Assembly: GCA_038231495.1 (NCBI GenBank) | Contig: JBBRLG010000021.1 | Coordinates: forward strand, 1 to 27,977 | Source of the DNA: JBBRLG01 sp038231495 | GTDB taxonomy: Bacteria > Planctomycetota > Planctomycetia > Gemmatales > Gemmataceae | Reading direction: 5' to 3' | DNA length: 27,977 nt | Shown here: positions 1 to 11,107 of the stretch, piece after piece | How the letters are laid out: every line of letters starts with the position of its first letter | Position numbering within the stretch: position 1 is the first letter of the stretch | Position numbers and translations under genes: made by a program | The notes under the pieces: model-generated | Told to the model about the DNA's origin: nothing | Databases searched by the model: none | The model's input: the letters and a program-made list of their open reading frames with translations, nothing else

Positions 1-2
1 GG

Positions 3-116
3 CGCGGGATGCGCTGGGACGGGGACCATGCGGAGAGCATCATGGCACTGGAGGCCTTGGAACAAAGCGGTGCGTGGCAGACCTATTGGGAGTTGCAACT
101 CGCCATGGCCGCTTGA
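3..116 (+). CDS. Transposase C-terminal fragment (ISKra4-like), partial at window edge
   Basis: The frame is open from the window edge and ends at a TGA at 114-116. It encodes about 37 residues containing GMRWDGDHAESIMALEAL and then a W-x-x-Y-W motif. This resembles the extreme C-terminus of ISKra4-type transposases, which end in a GxRW...GAxA...LR...W..YW pattern. The remaining gene lies outside the window. About 30 bp downstream the sequence becomes the interior of a sugar isomerase gene on the other strand, so the right end of the insertion sequence is probably near 117-149. The family assignment rests on a short segment and is tentative. Confidence 0.4.
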   Translation, partial: RGMRWDGDHAESIMALEALEQSGAWQTYWELQLAMAA

Positions 117-502
117 CTCCCGAAAGATTTGCCACACCCTTTGCGCGTCAGTCCGGGAAAACGTTGGCCGCTGAGCGTTCGGCAGAAGCCTATCCCCAGG
201 GCGACGCACAGGTCGATGGCGGTCTTTTGACGCTCGACTTGCCGGGCACGCTCGGCTGCGTCGGGGTGCGTGAAGTCCGGCGAGAAGCACAGCAGTGACG
301 AGGTCTGCCCCGTCTCGGCCAGCACGCGGCGGACCGGTTCCAGGTGCGGCTCGTCGAAGCCGCGGAAGAAGCCGTCATAATGTTCGACGCCCTCCGCGCC
401 GAGCGTCGCCGCCTGCCGCAGCCAGCCGAGATAATCCATTTTGCCGCTATAGAGGTCGTCAAAGTGGCATTTCGGAAAGACGCTGATCTTCGGTCGGGGC
501 AT
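83..502 (-). pseudogene. Sugar phosphate isomerase/epimerase (TIM barrel), 3'-truncated by an IS end
   Basis: The ATG at 502 has a GGAG about 9 bases upstream. The first ~118 residues read as an AP-endonuclease-2/xylose-isomerase-like TIM barrel: KISVFPKCHFDDL, then LGAEGVEHYDGFF, then ALGIGFCRTLSGQRFPG. Family members are usually 270-300 residues. Here the recognisable sequence stops near position 149, and the frame runs through about 20 unrelated residues to a stop at 83, inside the transposase fragment. I infer that the gene was cut by the insertion sequence to its left and is probably inactive. The substrate cannot be predicted. Confidence 0.65.
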
Positions 503-648
503 CGCGTCGTACTCCAGACGTACCGTGGTATTCGCTTGGCCAGCTCGTCCTTGTTTCGCGCTGCGCACTTCCCTTCGGCGGTTCCGTTATGCCGCGGGTC
601 CGGATTCCCATTCCTGACAGGTATTGTATACTTTGCGAGGGGCAAATT

Positions 649-707
649 GACACAAGCCCGGAGCGCCAGCGAGGGATGGTCCCTCGCTGGCGCTCCGGGC
701 TTGTGTC
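649..707. repeat. Perfect 28-bp palindromic hairpin
   Basis: Two 28-base arms (649-676 and 680-707) are exact reverse complements around the loop TGG. The arm contains GGAGCGCCAGCGAGGGA, similar in style to the repeats at 25206 and 26130. It lies between the start of the truncated isomerase and the 3' end of the CsrA-receiver gene, so it could terminate transcription. The lack of a T-run makes a REP-like palindromic repeat the safer label. Confidence 0.85.
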
Positions 708-735
708 ATTCCAAGCCGCGGGGAGTCTAGCAACG

Positions 736-1497
736 CTAATTCTCGCCGCCGATGTCCAGGCGCAGATCGCGGAGGAGGTCTTCGGCGTTGAGCGGCTTGT
801 GGAACCAGCGGTCCACCCGCATGGCGCCCTTGTCGGTGAACTGCTCCGGCGAGCGGCCGCTGACGGCGAATATCCGCAGGTCGGCGATGGCGGGGTCGTT
901 GCGAATTTCGCGGATCGCCGTCGGGCCGTCGCAGCGCGGCAAGGCCATGTCCATCAGCACCACGTCGGGCCGTTCGTGCGTGTGCAAGTAGTCCAGCGCG
1001 TCCTGGCCGTCGCCGGCAACTTCCACGTCCAGACCCGCCATCCGCAGGTACGCGGCCAGCAACTCACGCTCGTTCTGGTCGTCCTCGACCACCAGCGCCT
1101 TGCGCGCCTTGCGGGGTTTTGGCTGGGCCTCGGGCTTCGGCTCTTTGGCAGGTCCGTCGAGTTGGTCGCGGATCGCTGCCATCTCCTGGTCGATCTTGTC
1201 GATCGTGGCCTCCAGGTTGTCGTGCAGGCCGAGCTGGTGCTGTTTGCGGAGCAAGGCCAGGCCCAGCGATGCCGCGTTGAGACGGTTGCGCAGCGCGTGG
1301 ACCAGTTCGCGCGACAACGGCCGCGCGGCGGGTACGGCGGCGTTGCGGTCGCGCAGCTCCTCGCGGAGGACGACCACCTCGTGCGGCGCCTCAATGCCGA
1401 GGCGGACGACGTTGCCGCGGATCGCGACGACTTCGACGGAAGCCTGGATGCCGGGGAACAGGATTTTTTCGTTAAGTTTGCGGGACAGAACGAGCAT
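736..1497 (-). CDS. CsrA domain fused to a histidine-kinase-like helix and a response-regulator receiver
   Basis: The 253-residue protein starts at the ATG at 1497 with AAGGGG 8 bases upstream. Residues 1-50 are a CsrA RNA-binding domain (MLVLSRKLNEKI, then GNVVRLGIEAP and VVVLREEL). Residues ~60-115 form a helical segment, ELVHALRNRLNAASLGL, that resembles a DHp dimerisation helix with a candidate His67. After a Pro/Lys linker (117-132), residues 133-250 are a receiver domain with acidic D139/D140, phosphoacceptor D183, S213 and K234. CsrA alone is about 60-70 residues and binds GGA motifs in mRNA leaders. The fusion suggests that phosphorylation could control mRNA binding, which is inference. 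No kinase gene is adjacent. Confidence 0.85.
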   Translation of the reverse strand: MLVLSRKLNEKILFPGIQASVEVVAIRGNVVRLGIEAPHEVVVLREELRDRNAAVPAARPLSRELVHALRNRLNAASLGLALLRKQHQLGLHDNLEATIDKIDQEMAAIRDQLDGPAKEPKPEAQPKPRKARKALVVEDDQNERELLAAYLRMAGLDVEVAGDGQDALDYLHTHERPDVVLMDMALPRCDGPTAIREIRNDPAIADLRIFAVSGRSPEQFTDKGAMRVDRWFHKPLNAEDLLRDLRLDIGGEN

Positions 1498-1879
1498 GTG
1501 CGGACCCCTTTTCGTGGTGCCAATGGGGCGTGGTCGGTACACAGGCGTTTGTAGTGACCGGCTTCCCCGTCGTAGGGAAAACACGCGCGGCAATCGAGGA
1601 AAATAGAATCCCCGACACGGTGCTCGGAAAAGGGGTTGCGTGGCAAGTTTGCGGAAGGGGTGTGCCAAGCGCTCGGCGTCCCTACCGCAAGCTGACGAAA
1701 CCCGGCTGTCCTAACCAGCGCTTGTTGCCGCGCCGGCAAATTAACATAAAAGGTGGAATGCCTGCAAGAGCAGTTTTTCGGGATGAAAATTCTGCTCCAA
1801 TCGACCCGTCTTGACAGTCCGCGCCGTTTGTGCGACTTTCCCCGCTCGCGAATTCCATCGGTCCGGGGAGGGTGCAGCC
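1498..1879. other. Divergent intergenic region
   Basis: This 380-bp region separates the minus-strand CsrA-receiver gene from the plus-strand glycosyltransferase and should hold both promoters. A TTGACA hexamer is at 1811-1816, but no good -10 follows at the right distance. I see no gene or strong repeat. Confidence 0.4.
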
Positions 1880-4276
1880 ATGGACGGCCAACACCTCGAC
1901 GCACGTTCCCAGCGACGCCTTTCGCTCCTTTTGCCGGCGTATAATGAAGAAGCCGGCATTCGCCAGGCCGTTTCCGAAGCCGATCATGCCCTAAGCGACC
2001 TCGTTGGCGATTACGAAATCCTCGTCGTCGATGACGGCAGTTCCGACCGCACCGCCGCGGTCGTTGCGGGATTGGTTGCCGAGTTTTCGCACGTCCGGTT
2101 GCTGCGGCACGAGCAAAATTGCGGGTACGGCGCGGCCCTGCGCACGGGCTTTGATGCGGCCCGGTTCGAGTTGGTAGCGTTCACCGACGCGGACTGTCAG
2201 TTTCATCTCGCCGACCTGGGGCGGTTACTGCCCCTGGCCGAAACGCACCCGGTCGCAGTCGGTTATCGCGAAGACCGCAAAGACCCGGCCCGCCGACGGT
2301 TCCTGTCGTGGGGTTACAACCTCCTTGCTCGGGGCCTGTTGGGGACGCGCGTACGCGATTGCGATTGCGCCTTGAAGGTCTTTCGGCGCGCGGTGTTGCC
2401 CCAGCTACGGCCCGAAACGGACGGCTTTTTCGTCAACACCGAGATGCTGACGAAGGCCAGGCAGCACGGCTACGACGTGGCCGAGGTCGGCGTCCGCCAC
2501 CGACCGCGGCTACACGGGACGAGCAGCGTATCGCTCAAACAGATTCCGCGCGTCCTGGCGGCGCTGATGCCGTTCTGGTGGGCGCGCGTCCTATTCCCCG
2601 GAACGCCGGCCGGGCAGCGCGAGCCGGCGGCGTTCGGCCTGTCCACGCGGGCGGCACTCTTTCTGCTGGTGCTGGTCGCGGGGTTGTTGTTTTTCTCGCA
2701 GTTGCAAGCGCCGCTGCTTGAACCGCAGGAGCCGCGTTATGCCGAGATTGCCCGCGAGATGCAGGCCGACGGTCGCGTCCTCGTACCGCTGCTAAATCAA
2801 GAAGTGTATCTCGACAAGCCGCCGTTGCTCTACTGGCTCGTCATGGCCAGCTATTCGGTGTTCGGCGTACACGACTGGGCGGCGCGGCTGGTGCCGGGGC
2901 TGGCGGGCGTACTGACCGTCGTTTGCACCTACCTGTGGGGCCGACGCGCGGTCGGCGAGCGGGCCGGCCTGTGTGGGGCGTTGATGCTCTGCTTGTCGGC
3001 GCGGTTCGTCTACCTCGAACGCATGTTGACGATGGACGGCGTCCTCTGCCTGTGGGTCGTCGTCGGTTGGACCGCGGCGCACATCGCCCTGATGACGGGC
3101 ACCCTTCGCCGGGTCTTATGGTTGGTGTCGGCCCTGGCGTGCGGGCTGGGCGTGCTGACCAAGGGGCCGGTCGCCCTGGTGCTGATCGGCGTGCCAGTGC
3201 TGGCCTACGCCTGGATCGACCCGCGTTGTGCGCGGATCACCTGGCGGGCGGGGTTGCTGTACTTGAGCGCGCTTCTGGCCGTTTGCGCCCCGTGGTACGT
3301 CCTTATTACGGTGCGCGAGCCGGCATTTGCCGTAGAATTCTTCTGGAAGCACAACGTCGTCCGCTTCGTACAGCCGTTCGACCACGCGGAACCGGTTTGG
3401 TATTACCTGCCCGGCCTGTTACTGGGGCTGATGCCGTGGACGCTTTTGTTACCAGGGTTGGTTCGCTTTCTGCTGAAACACTCGCGGCGGACGGCGGCGC
3501 GCCGACCGCCGGCGCTCGGCTTCTTTCTGTTGGCGTTCGGCTGGGCGCTGTTCTTCTTCTCGGCGGCGGGCTGCAAACGGGCGGTGTACATTCTGCCCGC
3601 GCTGCCGCCGTTGCTGCTGGCCCTGGGGTTTTACATCGACGTGCTGGTTCCCCAGGTGAAACGGCAATTATCCTTGGTGGCCCTGGTGCGTCAGGGGACG
3701 CGCCTAGCCGGCTACGCCACCGCGCTGGTCCTGGTCGCCGGGTTGGCCGTCGTGCTGGCGGCGACGTACAACGAACTGCTCGCCCCGACGACCGGATTGG
3801 CCTTCGCATTTGTGGCGGCGGTCCTGCTCGTCGTCGTTCTGGCGGTGCGGCAGGTGTCGTGGGCCGTGTGTGCCGCGACGACGTTTCTCGTGCTGTACGC
3901 CGGCGTCGAACACCTGCTGCCGGCGTACAACCAGCAGTTCGCCTTGCGGGCCGAACTCGCCGCCGAGGCCCGGCAAGCGCCGGCCGGGCCGCTGGCGATT
4001 GCCTGCTACCCCCAGGGCTACGACTCCGCCCGGTTTTATCTGCCCCAGGCTGACGTGCGCGTCTATGGCGCGGACCAGCGCCGGCAGTTGTTCGCCGACT
4101 TGAAACGACGGCCCGATACGCTCTTGCTCGTAAAGTCGGGCAAGGTAAAGGATGATTTGTTGAAGGAGTTGCCCGCTTCGGTGGAGTTCGTGACGCGCGG
4201 CAAGGCGGGGGCCGTCACCGTCGGCCGCCTGCGGCAGCGGACCGAACCGACGACCGGGACGTATGCCGAACGGTGA
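1880..4276 (+). CDS. Two-module glycosyltransferase: GT2 (dolichol-phosphate-mannose-synthase-like) plus ArnT-like membrane transferase
   Basis: The 798-residue protein starts at the ATG at 1880, with GGGGAGGG about 7 bases upstream. Residues ~13-235 are a GT2 domain: LSLLLPAYNEEAGI, DDGSSDRT (51-58) and the metal-binding DAD at 103-105. A membrane segment follows at ~258-273. From ~279 it continues as an ArnT/PMT-like GT83 module, with EPQEPRYAEIAREM (281-294), then YLDKPPLLYW and many hydrophobic helices to the C-terminus. The GT2 part probably charges polyprenyl phosphate with a sugar and the membrane part transfers that sugar outside the cytoplasm. Having both in one chain is consistent with substrate handover. 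The sugar and acceptor are unknown; a cell-envelope glycan or glycoprotein is likely. Confidence 0.85.
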   Translation: MDGQHLDARSQRRLSLLLPAYNEEAGIRQAVSEADHALSDLVGDYEILVVDDGSSDRTAAVVAGLVAEFSHVRLLRHEQNCGYGAALRTGFDAARFELVAFTDADCQFHLADLGRLLPLAETHPVAVGYREDRKDPARRRFLSWGYNLLARGLLGTRVRDCDCALKVFRRAVLPQLRPETDGFFVNTEMLTKARQHGYDVAEVGVRHRPRLHGTSSVSLKQIPRVLAALMPFWWARVLFPGTPAGQREPAAFGLSTRAALFLLVLVAGLLFFSQLQAPLLEPQEPRYAEIAREMQADGRVLVPLLNQEVYLDKPPLLYWLVMASYSVFGVHDWAARLVPGLAGVLTVVCTYLWGRRAVGERAGLCGALMLCLSARFVYLERMLTMDGVLCLWVVVGWTAAHIALMTGTLRRVLWLVSALACGLGVLTKGPVALVLIGVPVLAYAWIDPRCARITWRAGLLYLSALLAVCAPWYVLITVREPAFAVEFFWKHNVVRFVQPFDHAEPVWYYLPGLLLGLMPWTLLLPGLVRFLLKHSRRTAARRPPALGFFLLAFGWALFFFSAAGCKRAVYILPALPPLLLALGFYIDVLVPQVKRQLSLVALVRQGTRLAGYATALVLVAGLAVVLAATYNELLAPTTGLAFAFVAAVLLVVVLAVRQVSWAVCAATTFLVLYAGVEHLLPAYNQQFALRAELAAEARQAPAGPLAIACYPQGYDSARFYLPQADVRVYGADQRRQLFADLKRRPDTLLLVKSGKVKDDLLKELPASVEFVTRGKAGAVTVGRLRQRTEPTTGTYAER

Positions 4277-4278
4277 TT

Positions 4279-4321
4279 GCCGCTTGCGGCTTTGCGCGTA
4301 ATCCGCAAAGCCGCAAGCGGC
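4279..4321. repeat. GCCGCTTGCGGC palindrome, copy 1
   Basis: Two exact 18-base arms (4279-4296 and 4304-4321) flank a 7-base loop. It starts two bases after the glycosyltransferase stop, between that gene and secA. The same arm recurs at 8091, 10705, 12217 and 13225. It may act as a terminator hairpin, though no T-run follows. Confidence 0.9.
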
Positions 4322-4418
4322 GAGATTGTTGGGGTTTGTTGTCTTATACTGAGAGAGTGGCAAAAGGATCGCCGTGCCCTCCGACACACGGGACTTGCCA
4401 TGGGAGGTCCGGATTTCG

Positions 4419-8081
<3,663 letters not shown>

Positions 8082-8090
8082 ATGGTCTTT

Positions 8091-8124
8091 GCCGCTTGCG
8101 GCTTTGCGCAAAGCCGCAAGCGGC
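8091..8124. repeat. GCCGCTTGCGGC palindrome, copy 2
   Basis: A perfect 34-base palindrome (17 + 17, no loop) lies between the secA stop and the waaA start. It uses the same arm sequence as the copy at 4279. Confidence 0.9.
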
Positions 8125-8151
8125 AAAGGCAGCTATTGGGAAAGGACTCCC

Positions 8152-9459
8152 ATGCGTCATTTCCTCGACGCGCTCTATCTATTCCTTCTCCTCTTGCTCG
8201 CGCCGTGGCTCGTCTTCAAGGCCGTGACAGTCGGCAAATACCGCCGCGGCCTGCGCGCGAAACTGCTCGGCCTCTCTGCAAGCGATCTACCCGCCGCGAA
8301 CAGCCCGCGCGTGTGGTTTCACGGCGTCAGCGTCGGCGAAATCCATCTGCTGCGCCAGGTAATCGACGCCTTTCGCAAACGCCATCCCGACTGGCAGTGC
8401 GTCGTCTCGACCACCACCGACACCGGCTTCGACGAGGCTCGCCAACGCTTCCCCGACCTGCACGTTATCTATTTCCCGTTCGACTTCTCCTGGGCCGTCG
8501 CCCGCACCCTACGTACTGTGTCGCCGGCGCTGGTCGTGCTGGCCGAGAGCGAGTTGTGGCCGAATTTCCTGATGGCCACGCGGCGCAACCGGGTGCCGAC
8601 CGCGCTCATTAACGGGCGCATGAGTCCGCGCAGCTTCGGGCGTTATCAGCACGTCCGGCCGCTCGTTCGCTTCCTGTTGCGCAACCTCGACCTTATCGCC
8701 GTACAAACGCGCGACTACGCCGAGGCGTTGCAAAACCTGGGCGCGCCGCCGGACGCCGTCTACGTCACCGGCAACGTCAAGTACGACGGCGTGACCACGC
8801 GGCGCGACAACCCGCACACACAGACGTTGCGCACCCTGTTCAACGTTCACGCCGACGATCTGGTCTGGGTCTGTGGCAGCACACAAGCACCGGAGGAAGA
8901 AGTCGCGTTGCACATCTTCCACGCGATGCGGCCGACGCACCCACGGTTGCGTCTGTTCCTGGTGCCACGGCAGAAAGACCGCTTCGACGAGGTAGCCCAT
9001 CTCCTCGAACGCAGCGGCTTGTCGTTTGTTCGTCGCAGTGCGCTGACCGCGCCGCGCATCGACCGTGAGCGCATCGTGCTGGTGGACACGATTGGCGAGT
9101 TGGGTGCGCTGTGGGGGTTGGCCGACCTCGCCTATGTCGGTGGCAGTCTCGACGGGAGGCGCGGCGGTCAGAACATGATCGAGCCGGCGGCGTACGGTGC
9201 CGCGGTGATCTTCGGCCCGCACGTCTGGAATTTCCGCGACACCGTGAACCGCTTGCTCGCGGAAGCGGCCGCGATTCAGATTGCGGACGCAGCCGGGTTG
9301 GAAACGACGCTGCAACGCCTGGCCCAAGATAGCCAAGAGCGCGAGCGCCTGGGCACGGCGGCCCAGCGGTTCGTGTTGCAGCAGCAAGGGGCGACGGCCC
9401 GCACCCTGGATTTGCTGGACGAATTGCTGCCCGGGCGGGGACGCAAGATCGCGGCTTGA
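8152..9459 (+). CDS. waaA: 3-deoxy-D-manno-octulosonic acid (Kdo) transferase
   Basis: WaaA/KdtA transfers Kdo from CMP-Kdo to lipid A precursor at the inner face of the cytoplasmic membrane. The 435-residue length matches the family (~420-430). Residues ~5-25 form the usual N-terminal membrane anchor. HGVSVGEIHL carries the expected catalytic glutamate (E63). Further family signatures are ESELWPNFL, ALINGRMSPRS, VTGNVKYD, VCGSTQAPEEE, and the GT30 donor-site region YVGGSLDGRRGGQNMIEPAAYG. The ATG at 8152 follows AAAGGA by five bases. Its presence implies LPS-type outer-membrane synthesis. It is separated from secA by a palindrome, so it may be transcribed alone or with the next gene, 72 bp downstream. 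Confidence 0.95.
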   Translation: MRHFLDALYLFLLLLLAPWLVFKAVTVGKYRRGLRAKLLGLSASDLPAANSPRVWFHGVSVGEIHLLRQVIDAFRKRHPDWQCVVSTTTDTGFDEARQRFPDLHVIYFPFDFSWAVARTLRTVSPALVVLAESELWPNFLMATRRNRVPTALINGRMSPRSFGRYQHVRPLVRFLLRNLDLIAVQTRDYAEALQNLGAPPDAVYVTGNVKYDGVTTRRDNPHTQTLRTLFNVHADDLVWVCGSTQAPEEEVALHIFHAMRPTHPRLRLFLVPRQKDRFDEVAHLLERSGLSFVRRSALTAPRIDRERIVLVDTIGELGALWGLADLAYVGGSLDGRRGGQNMIEPAAYGAAVIFGPHVWNFRDTVNRLLAEAAAIQIADAAGLETTLQRLAQDSQERERLGTAAQRFVLQQQGATARTLDLLDELLPGRGRKIAA

Positions 9460-9530
9460 GGGGGACTTGCATACCGCCAAGTCTTTAGCAAAATGACAAC
9501 TTGCCGATTGCTACCCAAGAGTCGAGCGTC

Positions 9531-10703
9531 ATGGCAAGTGTCAGCACCGCCGCCCCAACATCCCCGCCCGTCCGTTCCGAGTCGGTGGTCGCCAATCCGC
9601 CCAAGGAGTGGACGCCGCGCCTCTGGCAGGGCTGCGACTTCTTCGCCTGGGTACGCCTCCTCATCCGCAACCGCTGCGACGTGCGCTTGCCGGCGTCCAT
9701 CTTTTACATCCCGTTCGTCATCAGTTGCGTCAGCGTTGTTCACACCGTTTTCCGGTATATCCAGAACACCTGGATCGGCGGTCGCGTCGAGCGCACGCCG
9801 GTCTTGCACGCGCCACTGTTCATCATCGGCCACTGGCGCACCGGCACCACGCTGTTGCACGAACTGCTCATCCTCGACCCACGGCACAACTATCCGAATA
9901 CCTATCAGTGCCTCGCGCCGAACCACTTTCTACTGACGGAAAAGGTCTTCACACGGCTATTCCGTTTCCTACTGCCGTCGCGGCGGCCGATGGACAACAT
10001 GGCCGCCGGCTGGGACCGGCCGCAGGAGGACGAGTTCGCCCTGTGCATGCTCGGCGCGCCGTCGCCCTACCTCACCACCGCCTTCCCCAACCACCCGCCG
10101 CAGGACCAGGAAGCGTTTGATCTGGTACGCCTGCCGCCGCGCGAATTCCGCACCTGGAAAACGCTGTTTATGCGCTTCGTCCGCCAGCTCACGTTCAAGG
10201 ATCCGCGCCGTCTCGTCCTCAAATCGCCGACGCACTCGTGCCGCATTGAGACGCTGCTAGAGCTATTCCCCGACGCCCGTTTCGTACACATCGTCCGCGA
10301 CCCGTACGTCGTTTTTCCGTCCACCGTCAACTTGTGGAAGACGCTGTACCTTACCCACGGCTTGCAGACGCCGACGTTCGCGGGGTTGGAGGAACAGGTC
10401 TTTAACACCTTTACACACTTATACGACAAACTAGAAGAAGGTCGGCGTTTGGTGCCGGCGGGGCGCTATCATGAAATGCGTTACGAGGATTTAATTCGGA
10501 ACCCGCTCGGCGAGATGCGGAAGCTGTACGACGGCCTGGAACTGGGTGGATTTGAAAATGTGTTGCCGCCATTCACCGCGTATTTGAACGCGAACACCGA
10601 TTACAAGACGAACCGGTACAAGCCGCTCGCGCCGGAGTTGGAGGCCGAGATCGGTCGGCGGTGGGGCAAGGTCATTCGGCAGTACGGCTACCAGCGCGGG
10701 TGA
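9531..10703 (+). CDS. Sulfotransferase family protein
   Basis: The 390-residue protein has the PAPS-binding elements of sulfotransferases. The 5'-phosphosulfate loop is IIGHWRTGTTLLHELL (98-113). The 3'-phosphate region contains FVHIVRDPYVVFPSTV, and KSPTHSCRIETLLELFPDA lies just before it. A hydrophobic segment near residues 57-73 may anchor the protein in the membrane. The C-terminus reads DYKTNRYKPL, a common ending in this planctomycete-rich group. The ATG at 9531 was chosen because homologous-looking sequence begins just after it; the ribosome site is weak. The acceptor is unknown. Proximity to waaA fits a role in surface glycan or lipid sulfation, but that is inference. Confidence 0.85.
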   Translation: MASVSTAAPTSPPVRSESVVANPPKEWTPRLWQGCDFFAWVRLLIRNRCDVRLPASIFYIPFVISCVSVVHTVFRYIQNTWIGGRVERTPVLHAPLFIIGHWRTGTTLLHELLILDPRHNYPNTYQCLAPNHFLLTEKVFTRLFRFLLPSRRPMDNMAAGWDRPQEDEFALCMLGAPSPYLTTAFPNHPPQDQEAFDLVRLPPREFRTWKTLFMRFVRQLTFKDPRRLVLKSPTHSCRIETLLELFPDARFVHIVRDPYVVFPSTVNLWKTLYLTHGLQTPTFAGLEEQVFNTFTHLYDKLEEGRRLVPAGRYHEMRYEDLIRNPLGEMRKLYDGLELGGFENVLPPFTAYLNANTDYKTNRYKPLAPELEAEIGRRWGKVIRQYGYQRG

Positions 10704-10704
10704 T

Positions 10705-10722
10705 GCCGCTTGCGGCTTTGCG
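10705..10722. repeat. GCCGCTTGCGGC repeat, single arm
   Basis: Only the left arm (18 bases) of the palindrome seen at 4279 is present, just after the sulfotransferase stop. The right arm is missing, so the copy has decayed or was cut by a rearrangement at the edge of the following 380-bp non-coding stretch. Confidence 0.75.
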
Positions 10723-10849
10723 GATGACTCTGGGTCCGGGAATCGTTCAACAGTACCCAGATTCGTACCCAGACATCTAGGTATTACCCTGATTCCACCT
10801 ATCTGTCTTGTACCGCAATGACTTAAGGCGAATCACTCCCCAACTTGTC
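10723..10849. other. Non-coding stretch before the 200-bp repeat element
   Basis: No gene is visible. A short direct repeat, GTACCCAGA, occurs twice around 10752-10775, and TCTGGGT near 10729 could pair with ACCCAGA. Confidence 0.4.
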
Positions 10850-11048
10850 GGCATGGTTCAAGTGCCGCCAGCACGAGGCAACCAGTGGAATTCGTTTCAT
10901 TCACCCACCCACACACCCCCTTGAACGAATTCCTCAAGGTGGAACTTCTTGCTGGGCAAAGACTTAAAGCATTCGTTCCGGGTGGCGCCCCAGCGCCACG
11001 TCATTGCACAAAGGTTGCTTCCTTTGCCACCCGCGTTTGAACCAGGCC
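10850..11048. mobile_element. Interspersed 200-bp inverted-repeat element, copy R1
   Basis: The ends are inverted repeats (GGCATGGTTCAA against TTGAACCAGGCC, 11 of 12 pairing). Inside, GGAATTCGTT (10887-10896) pairs with AACGAATTCC (10924-10933), and GTGGCGC-CCCA-GCGCCAC forms a hairpin at 10982-10999. Near-identical copies lie at 14881 and 25386. No open frame is shared between copies, so it is a non-autonomous element (MITE-like) or a structured RNA. It lies 60 bp from the Fic gene's 3' end. Confidence 0.75.
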
Positions 11049-11107
11049 AACTTGTCCGCCAAGCTCCGGCTCGATGTTACACTCTCTCTTACATCCTTTT
11101 GAGTGTA

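Noticed and set aside
2923..4053. 376-codon plus-strand frame inside the glycosyltransferase gene
   Set aside because: Arg/Gly-rich out-of-frame shadow of the ArnT-like module.
4279..4321. Classical rho-independent terminator
   Set aside because: The hairpin is strong but lacks a T-run on either side, so it is reported only as a palindromic repeat.
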